From positions 32,372,577 through 32,436,576 of the forward strand of contig OY829650.1 in the NCBI GenBank assembly GCA_963691815.1: a stretch of DNA of 64,000 bases, in the 5' to 3' direction. The notes under the pieces are model-generated. The model was given only the letters and a program-made list of their open reading frames with translations, did no database searches and was not told the DNA's origin. The stretch comes from Echiichthys vipera (lineage: Eukaryota > Chordata > Actinopteri > Perciformes > Trachinidae). This document shows positions 22,735-34,080 of this stretch, in pieces (the stretch's first letter is position 1; each line of letters begins with the position of its first letter). The position numbers were made by a program, and so were the translations under genes.

Positions 22735-23790
22735 AGCAGCAAAGGAGAAAGGGCGGGAGGCGACAACAAAAGGTAAAGAAAAGCTAGTTTATTGTTGACT
22801 GTGCCCAAGTGGGTCAATCTCAGTGTTTTTCAGCAACAGCTCACCTTATTTTGTTTCTAATTGCGATGGTGGATTTGAAATCAAGGTTGCCTATGAGGAG
22901 GATTTGTAGATGTGTCTCTCATGTGGCATTTACTCCTTTCCTCTCTGTGGGGGTTTCTTTATTTTTCTATAGTAAATATAACATAAAGCACAGCCTTCAT
23001 AAATCTTGATTGATTCTAGGGCTGCATGATATAGATATAAACATTTTTTCTGTGATATATAAAATCCTACTTAAAGGCAGACTCCATCTATGTTATTTTT
23101 CAGGTTTTCGTAAAAAAACACCCTTTCGGCCTGAGCAAAAAGCAATAATGCAGACTACCACAGTAAGCTAATTAGCTTGTAATGTTAGCACTAACTGAGT
23201 GAGCGTTAGCTGTACTAAGTTTGGAAATAGTGGCAGAGAAGCTAAGCAATGTAACATTTACTCTGGAGGGGCATAGGCAGCGGTAATGATAGACGAGTAA
23301 CTCCTGTGTTTTGCAAGGTAAAATTACTGTTTTTGTCAAAGGACCCTGGTGGTGGTATAACAGCTTCAGTTCTCCACCTCAAAGGGTTGTCTGACGGCGA
23401 GGTAAAGCAGTAAGACTGCTTTGGAAAAAACAGTCATTTTACCTCTGGCTGGTCTACCGCTGGTTAGTTTGTGTTGAGGGCTTAAAAAAACATAATTTTG
23501 ATACTAAAACATCCTTTCCTCAATTAAAATGTGAATGTTTGGATTTGAATTTATTCCTACAATCCCAAGATTGTCAGAAGTGAACGTTGCCAGCTTGTCT
23601 GAGGCCAGTCGATTGGTGAGCTATGACAACAAACAGGTCAGGACGAACTTTATTTACAGGAAGAAACCCTCAAAGAGCGTTAACCAAATGTGAATGTAAG
23701 ACCTAGTAAGTAAGAATACTGTAGCCTTACAAAGTAAGAGCAGCAGTTGATTTATCTCTGGGTTGCTTGTTGACTTTTCTGTGCTAAGAG

Positions 23791-23828
23791 TTTCCTTTCT
23801 ATGTTTTCCTGAAACCATAGAAAGGAAA
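23791..23828. repeat. 13-bp inverted repeat with 12-nt loop
   Basis: The bases tttcctttctatg at 23791-23803 and their exact complement at 23816-23828. Confidence 0.8.
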
Positions 23829-25279
23829 ATCACATCGGGCTTTTGAGGAGTGAAACCATTGTACCTTCAACTTGTTGGTGCCTTTCTGCAGCATGGAAAT
23901 ACATTTAATTTTAAGTACAGATCTCTCCGAGTGATAATGTAATTATCACTGCATACCTGAGAACTGGGGTGAAGATGTGGAAGAACAGAGCAGACTATGG
24001 TATAAAGTAAATCATCTACTCACAACTACACCATCTATGGAAGAGAAGATGTTAGCAGATGTGGTTGCTGCTTCAACACACAAACTTCAGGACATTTGAT
24101 ATCAAGTGTGAGCACATCAAGCAGTGTCAACAGATAAATAAATCTGTCTCAAGGCTTAAAGGTATGTTTTTTTGGAGTCTCTGAAATGTTTCCAAGGATG
24201 ACTATCAAAAGGTGAAAAATGCTTCTGCAAATTTATCACCAAGAAAAGGAAAATGCAAAAAGGCAAGTTTGATTGATCACATGCACTAACATGTACAGTT
24301 GGTCAGACGTTCCATCACAACAAAGAACAGAGAAACTCAGATTCCAGCAAAGAGAGATAGAGAGACACTATATTCTCTGCGCCATTACTCCACTATATCT
24401 TTATATAAAAAAAATATTTGTTTGCTGCTATATTAATGTTGTGAATGTTGAGTACACTAAAGTATTTGTTTATTTCATTGATTTTTTATTCAGGATTTTT
24501 TTAGGTATAATGGCATATAGCCAAATTAGGGTATTTATTTTTTTATTTTATTTTTTGGTATTTTAATGTTTCTTTCCTCCCATTTCTTTTGCTCCCATGC
24601 TATTATTTATATATTTATTTATGTTTATTCAAGGCTCATGGAATGAAAGAATGTATTGATAATAATAAACTAATATGTTAGTTATTAATTAATAACAGGT
24701 TTTGATTTTAATGGTTTAGCTGGTAATAAATAAGGGGGACATTTATCCTCTGCTTACAGATAATGATGATAAATAGAATCAAATCACTCAGTATCTGATT
24801 TCAGGAATATTTATTTATTTATTTATTTTACTGATGTTTTCGATTAGTTTCCAGTGACTTTGTAGTTGTAAACTTTACTGTTGTTGCTCTAAAAACACTA
24901 ATAATCTAATAATGTTCTGAATGTATTCTTTTATATATAGCCACAGTTTAGCATTTTGACAATAGACAGTCCAGTCACATACTAGGTTTTGACCTTGTCC
25001 TTAGCATGTACCTTCAGTCAACTGCTTAGGTGTTATGGTACAATGTGCATTAAAGTCCCACTCCAGATACGCGTTAACGTATTAACATGATTAATATTTA
25101 GTTTGTAATGGATTTCCCTCATAGAAAGTAGAAAAACTGGAAATGGTCATTTACTGTTTATCCCTATTGAATAATTCTTGATATGGTCTCGCTCCGTCCC
25201 CCGCAGCTTGTGCCCGTGCATGCCCCGTTAACTTGAAATCTTCAGTAGCTACTTGTAGCTCTACCAGAGGATTTGATGT

Positions 25280-25346
25280 TTAAACTGAGCTGTCCAAAGA
25301 CTCATCAAGATGACTAACACATCTGAGGGAATCAGCCATAGGCCTA
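25280..25346. repeat. 67-bp segment shared with the flank of another Tc1 copy
   Basis: The segment ending ccataggccta abuts the Tc1 end at 25347. Its reverse complement, with about seven differences, abuts the same end of the Tc1 copy at 44067 (44068-44135). Confidence 0.8.
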
Positions 25347-25461
25347 CACTGGAGATCAAAATTAGAGAACAAAATAATAATACTTGAAATATTCTAAAAC
25401 ATATTGTTATTTTTTATTGTTCACAATTTTATTAAAAATATCAGCTGTGTCTATACCACTG

Positions 25462-26750
25462 CTTTATTATCTGGCAACCAGGGAAAGACCTGGTGACCGT
25501 ATGGAAAGACAGGTGACAGGAGGGAAAGACCCCAACAGGCCTGCCCCAGGCTAGCTCCCTGTGGCAGGAGGGACCTGGCACTACAAGTGTACAATCTCAC
25601 CAATCACTGGCTATGAAAAGTTCAAGGAAGAAAACACCCCCAGAGTCAGCGAGAGTGGGGGAGGATGATGACTCATCAACAGACTACAGCTCCTACCTGG
25701 GTGACTGGAAGGAAATGGACCCCAGCTGCAGCTACTCAGCAGGCGGGAAGGGATGGGAGTGAGTTGAGAGGAGAAAGTTCTCTTGGAGACACCATGTCCT
25801 GAAGTGCCTAACAGCTACTTTGGAGACCAGGCGGGTAAAGATCAATGGCCTGCCTCCTCCATCATTCCATCCTACATTTGCAAGGGAGTTCATCCAAGAA
25901 GGTGCAAAGCCAGCCAAAGTCCATAAAACAATGGACATCGGTCAGCTCGGAGGTTCTTGTGATTGGAAGTTGGCTGCAGATCTGAACCAAAGGCTCTGCT
26001 TTCCTCCTGGGATTGCTACAACAAATCTCAGACCAGACCTCATGCTCTTGTCCTCCTCACTCCACACCATGTACATCATAGAGCTTACCATTCCCTGGGA
26101 GGCTGCTGTGGAGGAGGCAATGCAGATGGAGAGCCAAGGTTGCCCAGTGGAAGTCGGCTGCAGAGGCTTTGTAGGCAAGTCAACCATCAGCCTACTTAAG
26201 GACTTGGGAGTTTGAGGCCAAACCATCAAAGTCCTCTCAGGTGCAGCAGAAGAAGCAAGTTGGTGGTTATGGGTGAAGAGGCGGGACAACACCTGGAGCG
26301 CTACTAAGACCTGCAGATCATAGGGGTTCGAAAGCAGAGGGGGGCACTCCTGGGAAGCCAGGTGTTGCTGATGAGCCCTCTAGAGGTGTCATTGGTCTAT
26401 CATTGAAAGACCAGTGAAGGAGGGTGCCCACCTGATGACCCCAATGAAGCTGCCAATCCCCCCACCCCATCTAACTTCATCAGACCTGTCACCGCTTGAT
26501 GGATTTATTGTCACCACCATGTTGTTGTTGGCATTTAATTTCTCTTGGAGCCTGCATGAAGCTGATTTTGCTATGCTTACTTCTGCTGCTATGGGCCTAG
26601 TCTGCCAGAGGGTGGGCCTATCATTGAAACACCAGTGAAGGAGGGTGCCCAACTGATGACCCCAATGACTCTGCCAACCACCCCATCAAACTCAATCAGA
26701 CCCTTCACCACCACAACGCTGACACCGCTTGATGGATGTATTGTAAAACC
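25462..26750 (+). mobile_element. Fragment of a LINE with restriction-like endonuclease, inserted in Tc1
   Basis: The block is absent from the Tc1 copy at 42604-44067, which defines its limits to within a few bases. It carries the C-terminal endonuclease coding region described separately and a 3' untranslated part with a direct duplication: 26398-26458 and 26618-26678 both read cattgaaa-accagtgaagg and on through agggtgccca. Confidence 0.55.
25745..26313 (+). pseudogene. C-terminal endonuclease domain of an R2/NeSL-type LINE
   Basis: The frame contains RRKFSWRHHVLKCLTATLET, resembling the RWRHDQVLK segment after the zinc finger of R2/NeSL/HERO-type LINE proteins. It then reads DWKLAADLNQRL, NLRPDLMLLSSSLHTMYIIE and LTIPWEAAVEEAM, the PD-(D/E)xK-like core of the restriction-like endonuclease. 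PVEVGCRGFVGKSTISLLKD follows. One TGA interrupts just after LKDLGV, and homologous sequence continues to about RRDNTWSAT. The RT domain and upstream parts are absent, as in a 5'-truncated insertion. The family assignment is from memory of fish proteins. The endonuclease type is more certain than the exact clade. Confidence 0.55.
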
Positions 26751-26964
26751 TAACCATGTTTTTTTTTAAATAACCAAGGCACTTCAACCAAAGCCTTTAT
26801 TTTGTGAAAGAAAACACTGAGCAAAATTAGAGAACAGTAACGACTGTGTCAGAAGAAAATATTTCAACAATGTTTTCTTAGGGCTATAGGATTCAAAAAT
26901 GAATAGGAAGTGTAGAGGCCACAGCTTTGGATGACCTCAGCACATCCGCGCCCACATGACATCA

Positions 26965-27590
26965 CTAGTTTCTCACACTGCTCTGGTTTGATCTTGGTCC
27001 ATTCTTCTTTTGTCTCTTCCACAGATCAGTAACTGTAGTGGGTTTCTTAGACATTACTTTGCTGCCAAGGATTTTCCAGAGATTCTCTACAGGGTTTAGA
27101 TCTGGACTCTGGGCTGGCCATTTTGTTGTTTCAATATTTTTAGCTTCAAGGAACTGCTTCACCTGTTTGGCAGTGTGACAGCGGGCATTGTCTTGCATGA
27201 TAATTGCAGCTGATTGGGAGAGAATTGGTATTGCATGTTGCCGAAAGAGTTTCACATGAACATTTGCATTCACCCTGCCATGTAGCTGTACCAGAGGCCC
27301 AACTCTTGCTGCAGAAAAAAATCTCCCAAACCATGACACTTCCTCCTCCAAATTGAACTGACTTCTTTACACACTTTGGGTTCAGTCTTTCCCCAGTCCT
27401 ACACCCAACATAATGTTTCTCATCAGACCCAAATAAATTGAACATCCTCTGCTCCTCAGCAAAGGCAAGTCTAGCCTTTTTATTTTGCTGATGAGAAGTT
27501 TGGTCACTGCAAGGTGGGCTTTCAGTCCAAAAAGTCTTTAATGGCGAGACACTGTGTGCAGAGACAGATCCTTGCCCTGTTCAGCACTGA
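26965..27590 (-). pseudogene. Tc1 transposase, C-terminal part
   Basis: Two overlapping minus-strand frames give FNLFGSDEKHYVGCRTGERL, KKSVQFGGGSVMVWEIFF, and then, after a frame change, VGPLVQLHGRVNANVHVKLF, MQDNARCHTAKQVKQFLEAK and KWPAQSPDLNPVENLW. The second catalytic Asp (QDNARCH) and the Glu (PVENLW) are separated by 34 residues, the DD34E signature of Tc1. The first Asp region lies near 27440-27450, close to the frame break. The gene is cut in its middle by the Harbinger element (27595-29961). Its N-terminal part lies beyond that, at 29965-30215. Confidence 0.8.
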
Positions 27591-27927
27591 CCAGGGGCCT
27601 CATGTATCAATGTTGCGTACGCACAAAAACGTGGCGTACGCCATTTTCCACGCCAACGTTCGGATGTATCAAAAGTGAAATGACCGTGGAAATGTGCGGT
27701 GCGCCACGCAAACTTCATGGCTGTCGTACGCACGTTTCTACAGCTATTGTTCGTTGGCGACACTCAGAGGTGATGCTGGGAAACTGTTAGTTATGTGAAA
27801 ACAATTCATCCTCAGTGTAATGTGCGCATCAGAGACACATTAATGGACAATTAACACACACGTGTTTGCAATCGTAAGGATATAAAATAAGGATAAGGAT
27901 ATAAAAGCATGCGCAATTTAATGAAAA

Positions 27928-28918
27928 ATGGCATTAACAATGGCAGCCTTGGCCTTGTTAGAAGACATCGCAAATGGTTATATCAGCCGTGAGAGGGTGT
28001 TTAGAGAGCGGGAAGATCTGTTTGCAAATGACGACAACTGGCTCATGAGTCGTTTCGGGTGGCCGAGGCCAGTGTTACTGGAGCTGTGCGCGGAGCTGTG
28101 CGCGGAGCTGCGGCCAGACATAGAACGACACACGCCCAGGAGCCAGGGGTTGTCCATTCCCACACAGGTGCTGACCACTCTGGGATTTCTGGCAACGCAT
28201 GACTCGTTCAATCTAAACAATAGCATGGTTGGTAACAGGTTGGAGGCTGGCACAGTGCGCGATGGGTGGCTTCTCGGTGAGTAAATCATTTATCCGTTTA
28301 ATGCGCCCCGAATTTAAACCAGCACAATGCCCGTTTGGACACGCGCATTCAAATATGTGTATTTGTTTTTTTCCCTGGTGAAAAAAGAATGTCTCCTTGT
28401 GTTCATTTTTCGTCTCAATAAACGCGTGCGTAAAGTTGGAACCTCTGCAGTCATTAATATAAGTGGGATCAGTCTTGTCAATCCTTGTAATGAAGTTATT
28501 TTGTCCTGTTTGTTTTCCCGCGAACAGTAGTGTGATTTATATATATATATATGGTTACCCCACAAGAACGTGGCTGTTGACCCCTCTCACTAACCCCGGC
28601 ACCGACCAAGAGGGGAGATACAACGACCGCCATTCCCGAACTTGGGCAGTGGTGGAGAGGGCAATTGACCTATTGAAGGGGCGCTGGCGCTGTGCAGACA
28701 GGTCGGGCGGGGTGCTGCTGTACACACCTGAGAAGGTGTGCCGCATCGTGCTGGCCTATGGTGTCCTGCACAACTTGGCACACCGCCATGGCATACCACT
28801 GCCAGAGCCCCCCCCCCCCCCCCCCCCCCCACCGGAGGAACCGGATGCCGGACCAGTCAACCTCGACCCACCCCGCGAAGCGATACAGGCCGGGCAGCGT
28901 CTGATTTCAATGATGTAA
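27928..28918 (+). pseudogene. Harbinger (HARBI1-like) transposase, two exons, internally deleted
   Basis: Exon 1 starts at ATG 27928 (MALTMAALALLEDIANGYIS) and reads RERVFREREDLFANDDNWLM and VLTTLGFLAT. It then jumps directly to HDSFNLNNSMVG and ends at a GTGAGT donor after base 28276. Exon 2, from about 28530, gives TRTWLLTPLTNPGTDQEGRY, WAVVERAIDLLKGRW and a poly-Pro tail coded by a 23-base C run, with a stop at 28916-28918. The second catalytic Asp (HDSF) and the Glu (VVERAI) are present. The segment that should carry the first Asp is deleted. A (TA)n expansion disturbs the exon 2 start, and a 12-bp unit is duplicated (ELCAELCAEL). This is a non-functional copy. Confidence 0.82.
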
Positions 28919-28935
28919 AGAGGCAAGGACACGAT

Positions 28936-29684
28936 TTACTTTGTACGTGCATTTATTGCATGATAAATATCTCCCAGTGCATTGACAATTTGATCTAGAC
29001 GATCACTGACGCCACGGATTGTTCTCACTATTTCCTCCTGTGATTCCAGCACAGCTTGTGAAAGGACACGGCCAGTCGGGCGGACGTCAGCTGGCGTGGA
29101 GTCGCCGGGGCGCGTGGTGCTGGAGGTGCCGGTGGAGACGCCAGGGCGCACGGTGCAGAGGGAGGAGCCCTCTCCTGTCTCATCGTCTATTGAGAAATAA
29201 TAATAAAAAAAATGAAGTAATTAAACATGAGTCAATGTGTTTATATCCTGGCAACTTAACGCACGAGCATGTGTAATGTGAGCAGCCTAGTATATTGACA
29301 TTTCTGAGTTTAACACATTTACCTTGAGGAGGATCTGTGTCGCCTTCATGGCCCCCCACAACTCCGCTTAGAGCTGTTCCCTCCACAATAGCCGCCGCTC
29401 TCCCTGCGGTGATACTTCGGTTGCGGCGATACTGCGGCGGTGGGCCGAAATCCTCCGCTTCACCTCCACCTTCACGTCGGACCATTTTTTTTATTTCAGT
29501 GGTTGTGCGCTGCTCCGACCCCACAGCGTTCACTGCCTCACACACACACTTCCCAGAAATGTCTTTTTCTTTGTGTTTATCTCTGAAAAGAGGCTACCAA
29601 ATAAAACCGCTCTTCGGTCTCCACTTCATTTAATACAATTTCGAGCTTAGACTGGTTGAAGTTGCGCTTCTTACCTTTACTCAT
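28936..29684 (-). pseudogene. Harbinger Myb-like accessory protein, two exons, frameshifted
   Basis: Reading leftward, ATG at 29684 starts MSKGKKRNFNQSKLEIVLNE and reaches a stop shortly after FYLVASFQR. VCEAVNAVGSEQRTTTEIKK is open in another frame. A further shift separates the KKWSDVKVEVKRRISAHRR-like reading from the downstream TAGRAAAIVEGTALSGVVGG. A GT donor lies after base 29323 and an AG acceptor before 29186. Exon 2 ends in a helical tail (QEEIVRTIRGVSDRLDQIVN) with the stop at 28936-28938. The family role is DNA binding and nuclear import of the transposase. Small indels make this copy inactive. Confidence 0.75.
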
Positions 29685-29964
29685 CGTTTAAATCTGATAG
29701 TGCAGAGAGGGAATCCCCGGTGCAGGCCCTATTTACATTGATTTGCATATTTAAATGGGGGCGTGGACAGGGAGGAGTTCAGCACTTCTACATGTGCGCT
29801 CAATTCCACGTTGATTGGGATGTACAAAGGAAAAGTGCTTGGATCCATGCGTACGCACACATTGATACATCTGAATTTTTTTGTGCTTACGCCAGTTTCT
29901 GGATTCTAGCATACGCCATGTTTTAGTAAGAAAGCCACGCAATTCTTAGTACATGAGGCCCCTG

Positions 29965-30215
29965 GTGAGCAACTCCAGTTGCAGTGTTGAACTGATGCCC
30001 CATTGAGAGTCTTCTCATAATCCTGTCCTCTCGACAGGCCTTTTTGAGGGACTTTTAATTAATCTGTGTCCTTGTTAAGTTTCAATCTTCTTGAAATCAC
30101 AGACTGTGAACGCCCAACCTCTCTCTGATGGCTGAGAGGGTCATCCCTTTGGCCTTCATCTGGACAACCTGCTGTCTCAGGGTTTAGGTCTCCTTAAAGC
30201 AGCTCCCCATCTTGC
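29965..30215 (-). pseudogene. Tc1 transposase, N-terminal part
   Basis: Beyond the Harbinger insertion the minus strand continues the Tc1 gene: GSCFKET, a stop, then QQVVQMKAKGMTLSAIRERL, which is the first helix-turn-helix of the paired-like DNA-binding domain, then further degraded sequence. It matches the plus-strand copy at 42914-43080. Stops and small indels are present. Confidence 0.7.
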
Positions 30216-30507
30216 AAAGTAACCATGAGAGCTGTCAGATAAATAGGGTGTGTCCAACAATTAAGTCACCAGGTGCCAGATTAACACCAATAACTGGGAG
30301 GGATCTGAAAGTGTTCTCTAATTTTGCTCATTGCTTTTTTCCCAAAATAAAGGTTTTTGTTGAAGTGCCTTGGTTTTAAAAAACATCCTAGTACAGCAGT
30401 GATATGAACACAGAGGATATTCTATCAACTTATAAACACAAAAATAAGATTATTTCAGATTAAATCAAGTACTTATCATTTGTTCTCTAATGTTGTTCTC
30501 AAGTGTA

Positions 30508-31425
30508 CAGCGGGAGAAAACCTGAGTGGTCGATATATATTTAGTAACATGGAAATGTATCTGTTCTGAGTTGAGTGTGGCGGTCATCACAATGCTTCAC
30601 AGCAAAGACGGAAGCCAAGACGATTTGTTGAAGGATGGGGGCAGAACCCTTTTGGACAGCAAGCCAAAAGTAAAGGAGCTACATCTCGCAACTTTCTTCA
30701 CACATTTCATCATTGACATATTTGTAATAAATTAAGTCTTTATTTAATGGCATTTAAAACATCATTATTAACACAGTATAACAGTTTTTGATGTTGCAGT
30801 GTTTTGACACTGCAGGTGCACAAGTCATTTTAACTTGAGGTTTAAACTTTAAATTTTAGATACAATGTAGTCCAAAGCTCTTGTATTAGCTCTCCTACAA
30901 TCCCCACTCTCTTTCTGTTTCTCTGCCTGTATGTAGGCCTCTTCTCCATACCTCTCAAACCATTTCCTTCCCTCTGTGTGCCTTTTGCCCTTCAACCTTT
31001 CATTTGTTTAGACCTCCTGTCCCTGCTCTGCTGGCTGTTTAAAACCCTGCCCTTCACACGCCCCCTCACTACCATCCCTGCCATAACTAATTTTCCATAC
31101 ACCAGCAGGAAAAAAAAGAATGAGCACAGATAAAACACAGGTCACCTTCGAAGAACTTGGCATGGTTATGGTGAATTCGCCATCAAAGCAAGTGTTTTAT
31201 TAGGATTTTTGACAACTAAGTCTCCTCAAACCATAGTATAAAAGCTCTAATACAGTCTGTCGTTGTCTTCTCAAGGGCTGGACATAAAAATAAAAGGGCT
31301 GAGTGGTAAGTGTAAATTGGATCCATACTGAGGACTATGGAGATTTCTTGGCACTTGAGATAACGTGAACATTTTCAAACATGGCAGTGGCTGCAAGAAA
31401 GGTAGTTCAACCTGAACAAAGTGAC
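30508..31425. other. No recognisable gene
   Basis: Anonymous sequence between the Tc1 element and the next Harbinger element. Confidence 0.5.
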
Positions 31426-31828
31426 CTGGGGCCCGTTTCACAAAGCAGGTTTAGTGAAAACTCTGAGTCTGTTAACCCTGAAATGAGGGAAACTCTGAGT
31501 TTTCCGTTTCACAAAGGGAGGTAACTCAAACCAGAGACAGAGGGGTAACTCTAGCCTGTTTCACAAAGAGAGGTAACTTAACCTCTTGGTCAGTTACCAT
31601 GGTAACATGCTCTCTGAAACTAACCTGGTCGGGACCAGGTTTTTCTCAGAAAACCTTGAGTTTCTCTCTGTCTCCGCCCTCTTTCAGCCACACATGGTGT
31701 TTGATTTCCTCATTCATTCAGTCAGCGGGCGAGTTTGGGTGTAGTATAGTCCGTCTGTTTTTTCAGAAAATCACTGCAAACATCAGACATTAGAAGTTAT
31801 ATTAGGTGGCAACTATTTCACTCACTAC

Positions 31829-32570
31829 CATGGCGATCCCGTGGATGAAGGTGCAGCATTACTGCGCAGAGAATTAAATATTCGTCGGGAGATGATTATC
31901 AAACTATTGATTATAGATGTTCTTGCATTTCCAGGCAATTCTCTTTTTGAGCGGTACCGTTTCATATCACAGCAGATATTCTGTGTTGCGCTGCGTTTTT
32001 TTGCAAACGGGAGTTTTTTTTATACGACCTATAAAAATCATTCAGTAGGCCTACATTAGAAGTTATATTAGTTGGTGAATATTTCCACTACCATGGCATA
32101 TCCTTTTGATAACGATCCTGTGGATGAAGGTGCAGCATTACTGCACAGAGAATTAAATATTCGTCGGGAGATGATTATCAGACGTGCATTGACGTCCTTA
32201 ATATACTGCAGCCATAATTACAAAATGAATGAAATGGATCTTTTAAGCAAGTTGAATGTATTTGACTCAGCGTTTCCTAAATATAATCCCAGCTTTTCTT
32301 GCAATTCATAGGTTCAAAGTGTGTGCTTTTAATGTGGTTACGGGTATATAAATTACTCCTATATAGCCTTCTGATCCAGAATATCATCTATAATGCGAAG
32401 GGGTGAATTTCACGACAGGGGTGCTGAATACGCACAACACCGTTTTACGTCACAGTCCATCTCATCCGTCCTTACATTTCCAACATTAACAACCAGTCAT
32501 GCTCTCATATCCCAGCAGATATTGTTTGTTGCGCTGCGTTTTTTTGCAAATGGGAGTTTTTTATACAACA
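31829..32570 (+). pseudogene. HARBI1-like transposase fragments, first unit
   Basis: Short frames read DEGAALLRRELNIRREMII, then IDVLAFPGNSLFERYRFI, QQIFCVALRFFANGSF, and a second time MAYPFDNDPVDEGAALLHRE. Later QQILFVALRFFANGSFLYNI appears at about 32510-32570. These are pieces of the N-terminal region of HARBI1-family transposases. Catalytic D, D and E segments are missing. The repeat of the same exon start twice within the unit shows internal duplication rather than a single decaying gene. Confidence 0.65.
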
Positions 32571-33374
32571 TATAAAACTGCCACTTACGATAATATTTAC
32601 TTTACCATGTAAAACATGCTCAAAATGAGGCGTCACCATGAGATTGTGCCGATGTTTTACCTGTTTGAACAATGTTTTTATGTTTCATCTTAAGCTGCTG
32701 CCAAGTGCGCTTCTCCCCCGCGGGGTTGCACTAAAATTAAATAAACTAATAGGCTCCCACTCAAGCAGTTCCCCCTGTGATATTACTGTGATTGCAACAG
32801 GACTACATTTAAACTTATGCACTGACCCGAGCAGCAATGTTCTCCCGCACCGTCTCCCTCTCTTTTGCTGTAGCAGCGGTGTAAACCTGCTCAAACTCTC
32901 CGTATGAGCGCACTCAAATTTCCATTTCCAGTGGTAGCGTAGCCCTCCGCTTCCCCGTTGCTATGGTGACTCGTCGAATCAGGGCTCCATTGATGCTGTC
33001 TTTTTTTACTTGTGGTGCACGCGCTTAACTCCAGGTCAAACTACTCTGAGTTGATCAACCTAACGCAAATCTGCTGTTCTGAAACCGAAAACTCAGAGTT
33101 TCCTATCTCAGAGTAGATCAACTCAGAGTTCAGGGTTAGACTCAGAGTTTTTTTAACCTGCTTTGTGAAACGGACCCCAGGTTAGTTTCAGAAAACCTTG
33201 AGTTTCTCTCTGTCTCCGACCTCTTTCAGCCGAACACGGTGTTTGATTTCCTCATTCATTCAGTCAGCGGGCGAGTTTTGGCGTAAATTAGTTCTGTCGT
33301 CTGTTTTTTCAGAAAATCATTGCAAAAATCATTCAGTAGGCCTACATTAGAAGTTATATTAGGTGGCAACTATT

Positions 33375-34080
33375 TCACTACCATGGCATGTCCTTTTGAT
33401 AATATATTATAGATTATAGATGTTCTTGCATTTCCAGGCAATTCTCTTTTTGAGCGGTACCGTTTCATATCACAGCAGATAGTGTGTTTTGCAAAAGGGA
33501 GTTTTTTTATACAACGTATAAAAATCATTCAGTAGTGCTACATTAGAAGTTATATTAGGTGGTGACTATTTCACTACCATGGCATGTCCTTTTGATAACG
33601 ATCCCGTGGATGAAGGTGCAGCATTACTGCACAGAGAATTAAATATTCGTCGGGAGAGGATTATCAGACCACGCATAGACGTCCTTAATATATTGCAGCC
33701 ATAATTACAAAATTAATTCAATGGATCTTTTGTGCCAGTTGAATGTATCTGACTCAGCGTTTCCTAAATATAATCCCAGCTTTTCTTGCAATTCATAGGT
33801 TCAAAAGTGTGTGCTTTTAATGTGGTTACCTGTATATAAACTACTCCTATAGGTCCAAACAACAGCCTTCTGATCCAGAATATCATCTATAATGCGAGGG
33901 GGTGCATTTCACGGCAATGTTTCATGTCACAGTCCATCATTTACATACACAGCCTCATCCGTCCTTACATTTCCAACATTAACAACCAAAGTCATGCTCT
34001 CACATCCCAGCAGATATTGTGTGTTGCGCTGCGTTTTTTTGCAAATGGGAGTTTTTTATACAACATATAAAACAGCCACA
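33375..34080 (+). pseudogene. HARBI1-like transposase fragments, second unit
   Basis: The same pieces recur: MACPFDN, a truncated IDVLAFPGNSLFERYRFI-coding segment, MACPFDNDPVDEGAALLHRE at about 33580, and the QQILCVALRFFANGSFLYN-coding segment at about 34010-34060. The order of pieces is as in the first unit, so the internal doubling came before the tandem duplication of the element. Confidence 0.6.

Larger units (their letters stand above)
19111..25279. other. No recognisable gene; hairpins and simple repeats
   Basis: More than 6 kb with no convincing coding exon on either strand. Recognisable items are a perfect hairpin at 21006-21052, a CA-rich tract at 22364-22434, a 23-base poly-C at 22712-22734, and inverted repeats at 23791-23828. 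The segment 20615-20900 resembles dispersed fish repeats, but I could not name it. Confidence 0.5.
27595..29961. mobile_element. PIF/Harbinger transposon with two convergent genes, inside the Tc1 element
   Basis: The ends are gggcctcatgta (27595) and its complement finishing at 29961. The three-base flanks are CAG (27592-27594) and CTG (29962-29964). Inside are a transposase gene on the plus strand and a Myb-like gene on the minus strand, converging at about 28918/28936. The 2.4-kb length is short because the transposase has an internal deletion. The paralogous uninterrupted site is in the Tc1 copy at 43174-43176 (CAG within caccagttca). Confidence 0.88.
25347..30505 (-). mobile_element. Tc1-like element, transposase on minus strand, carrying two later insertions
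   Basis: Both ends carry the inverted repeat cactggagatcaaaattagagaac (left) and its relative agagaacaaatgataagt (right), each flanked by TA (25345-25346 and 30506-30507). Compared with the sister copy at 42604-44067, two extra blocks are inserted: 25462-26750 (LINE fragment) and 27595-29961 (Harbinger). The rest gives a typical Tc1 length of about 1.5 kb. Confidence 0.8.
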
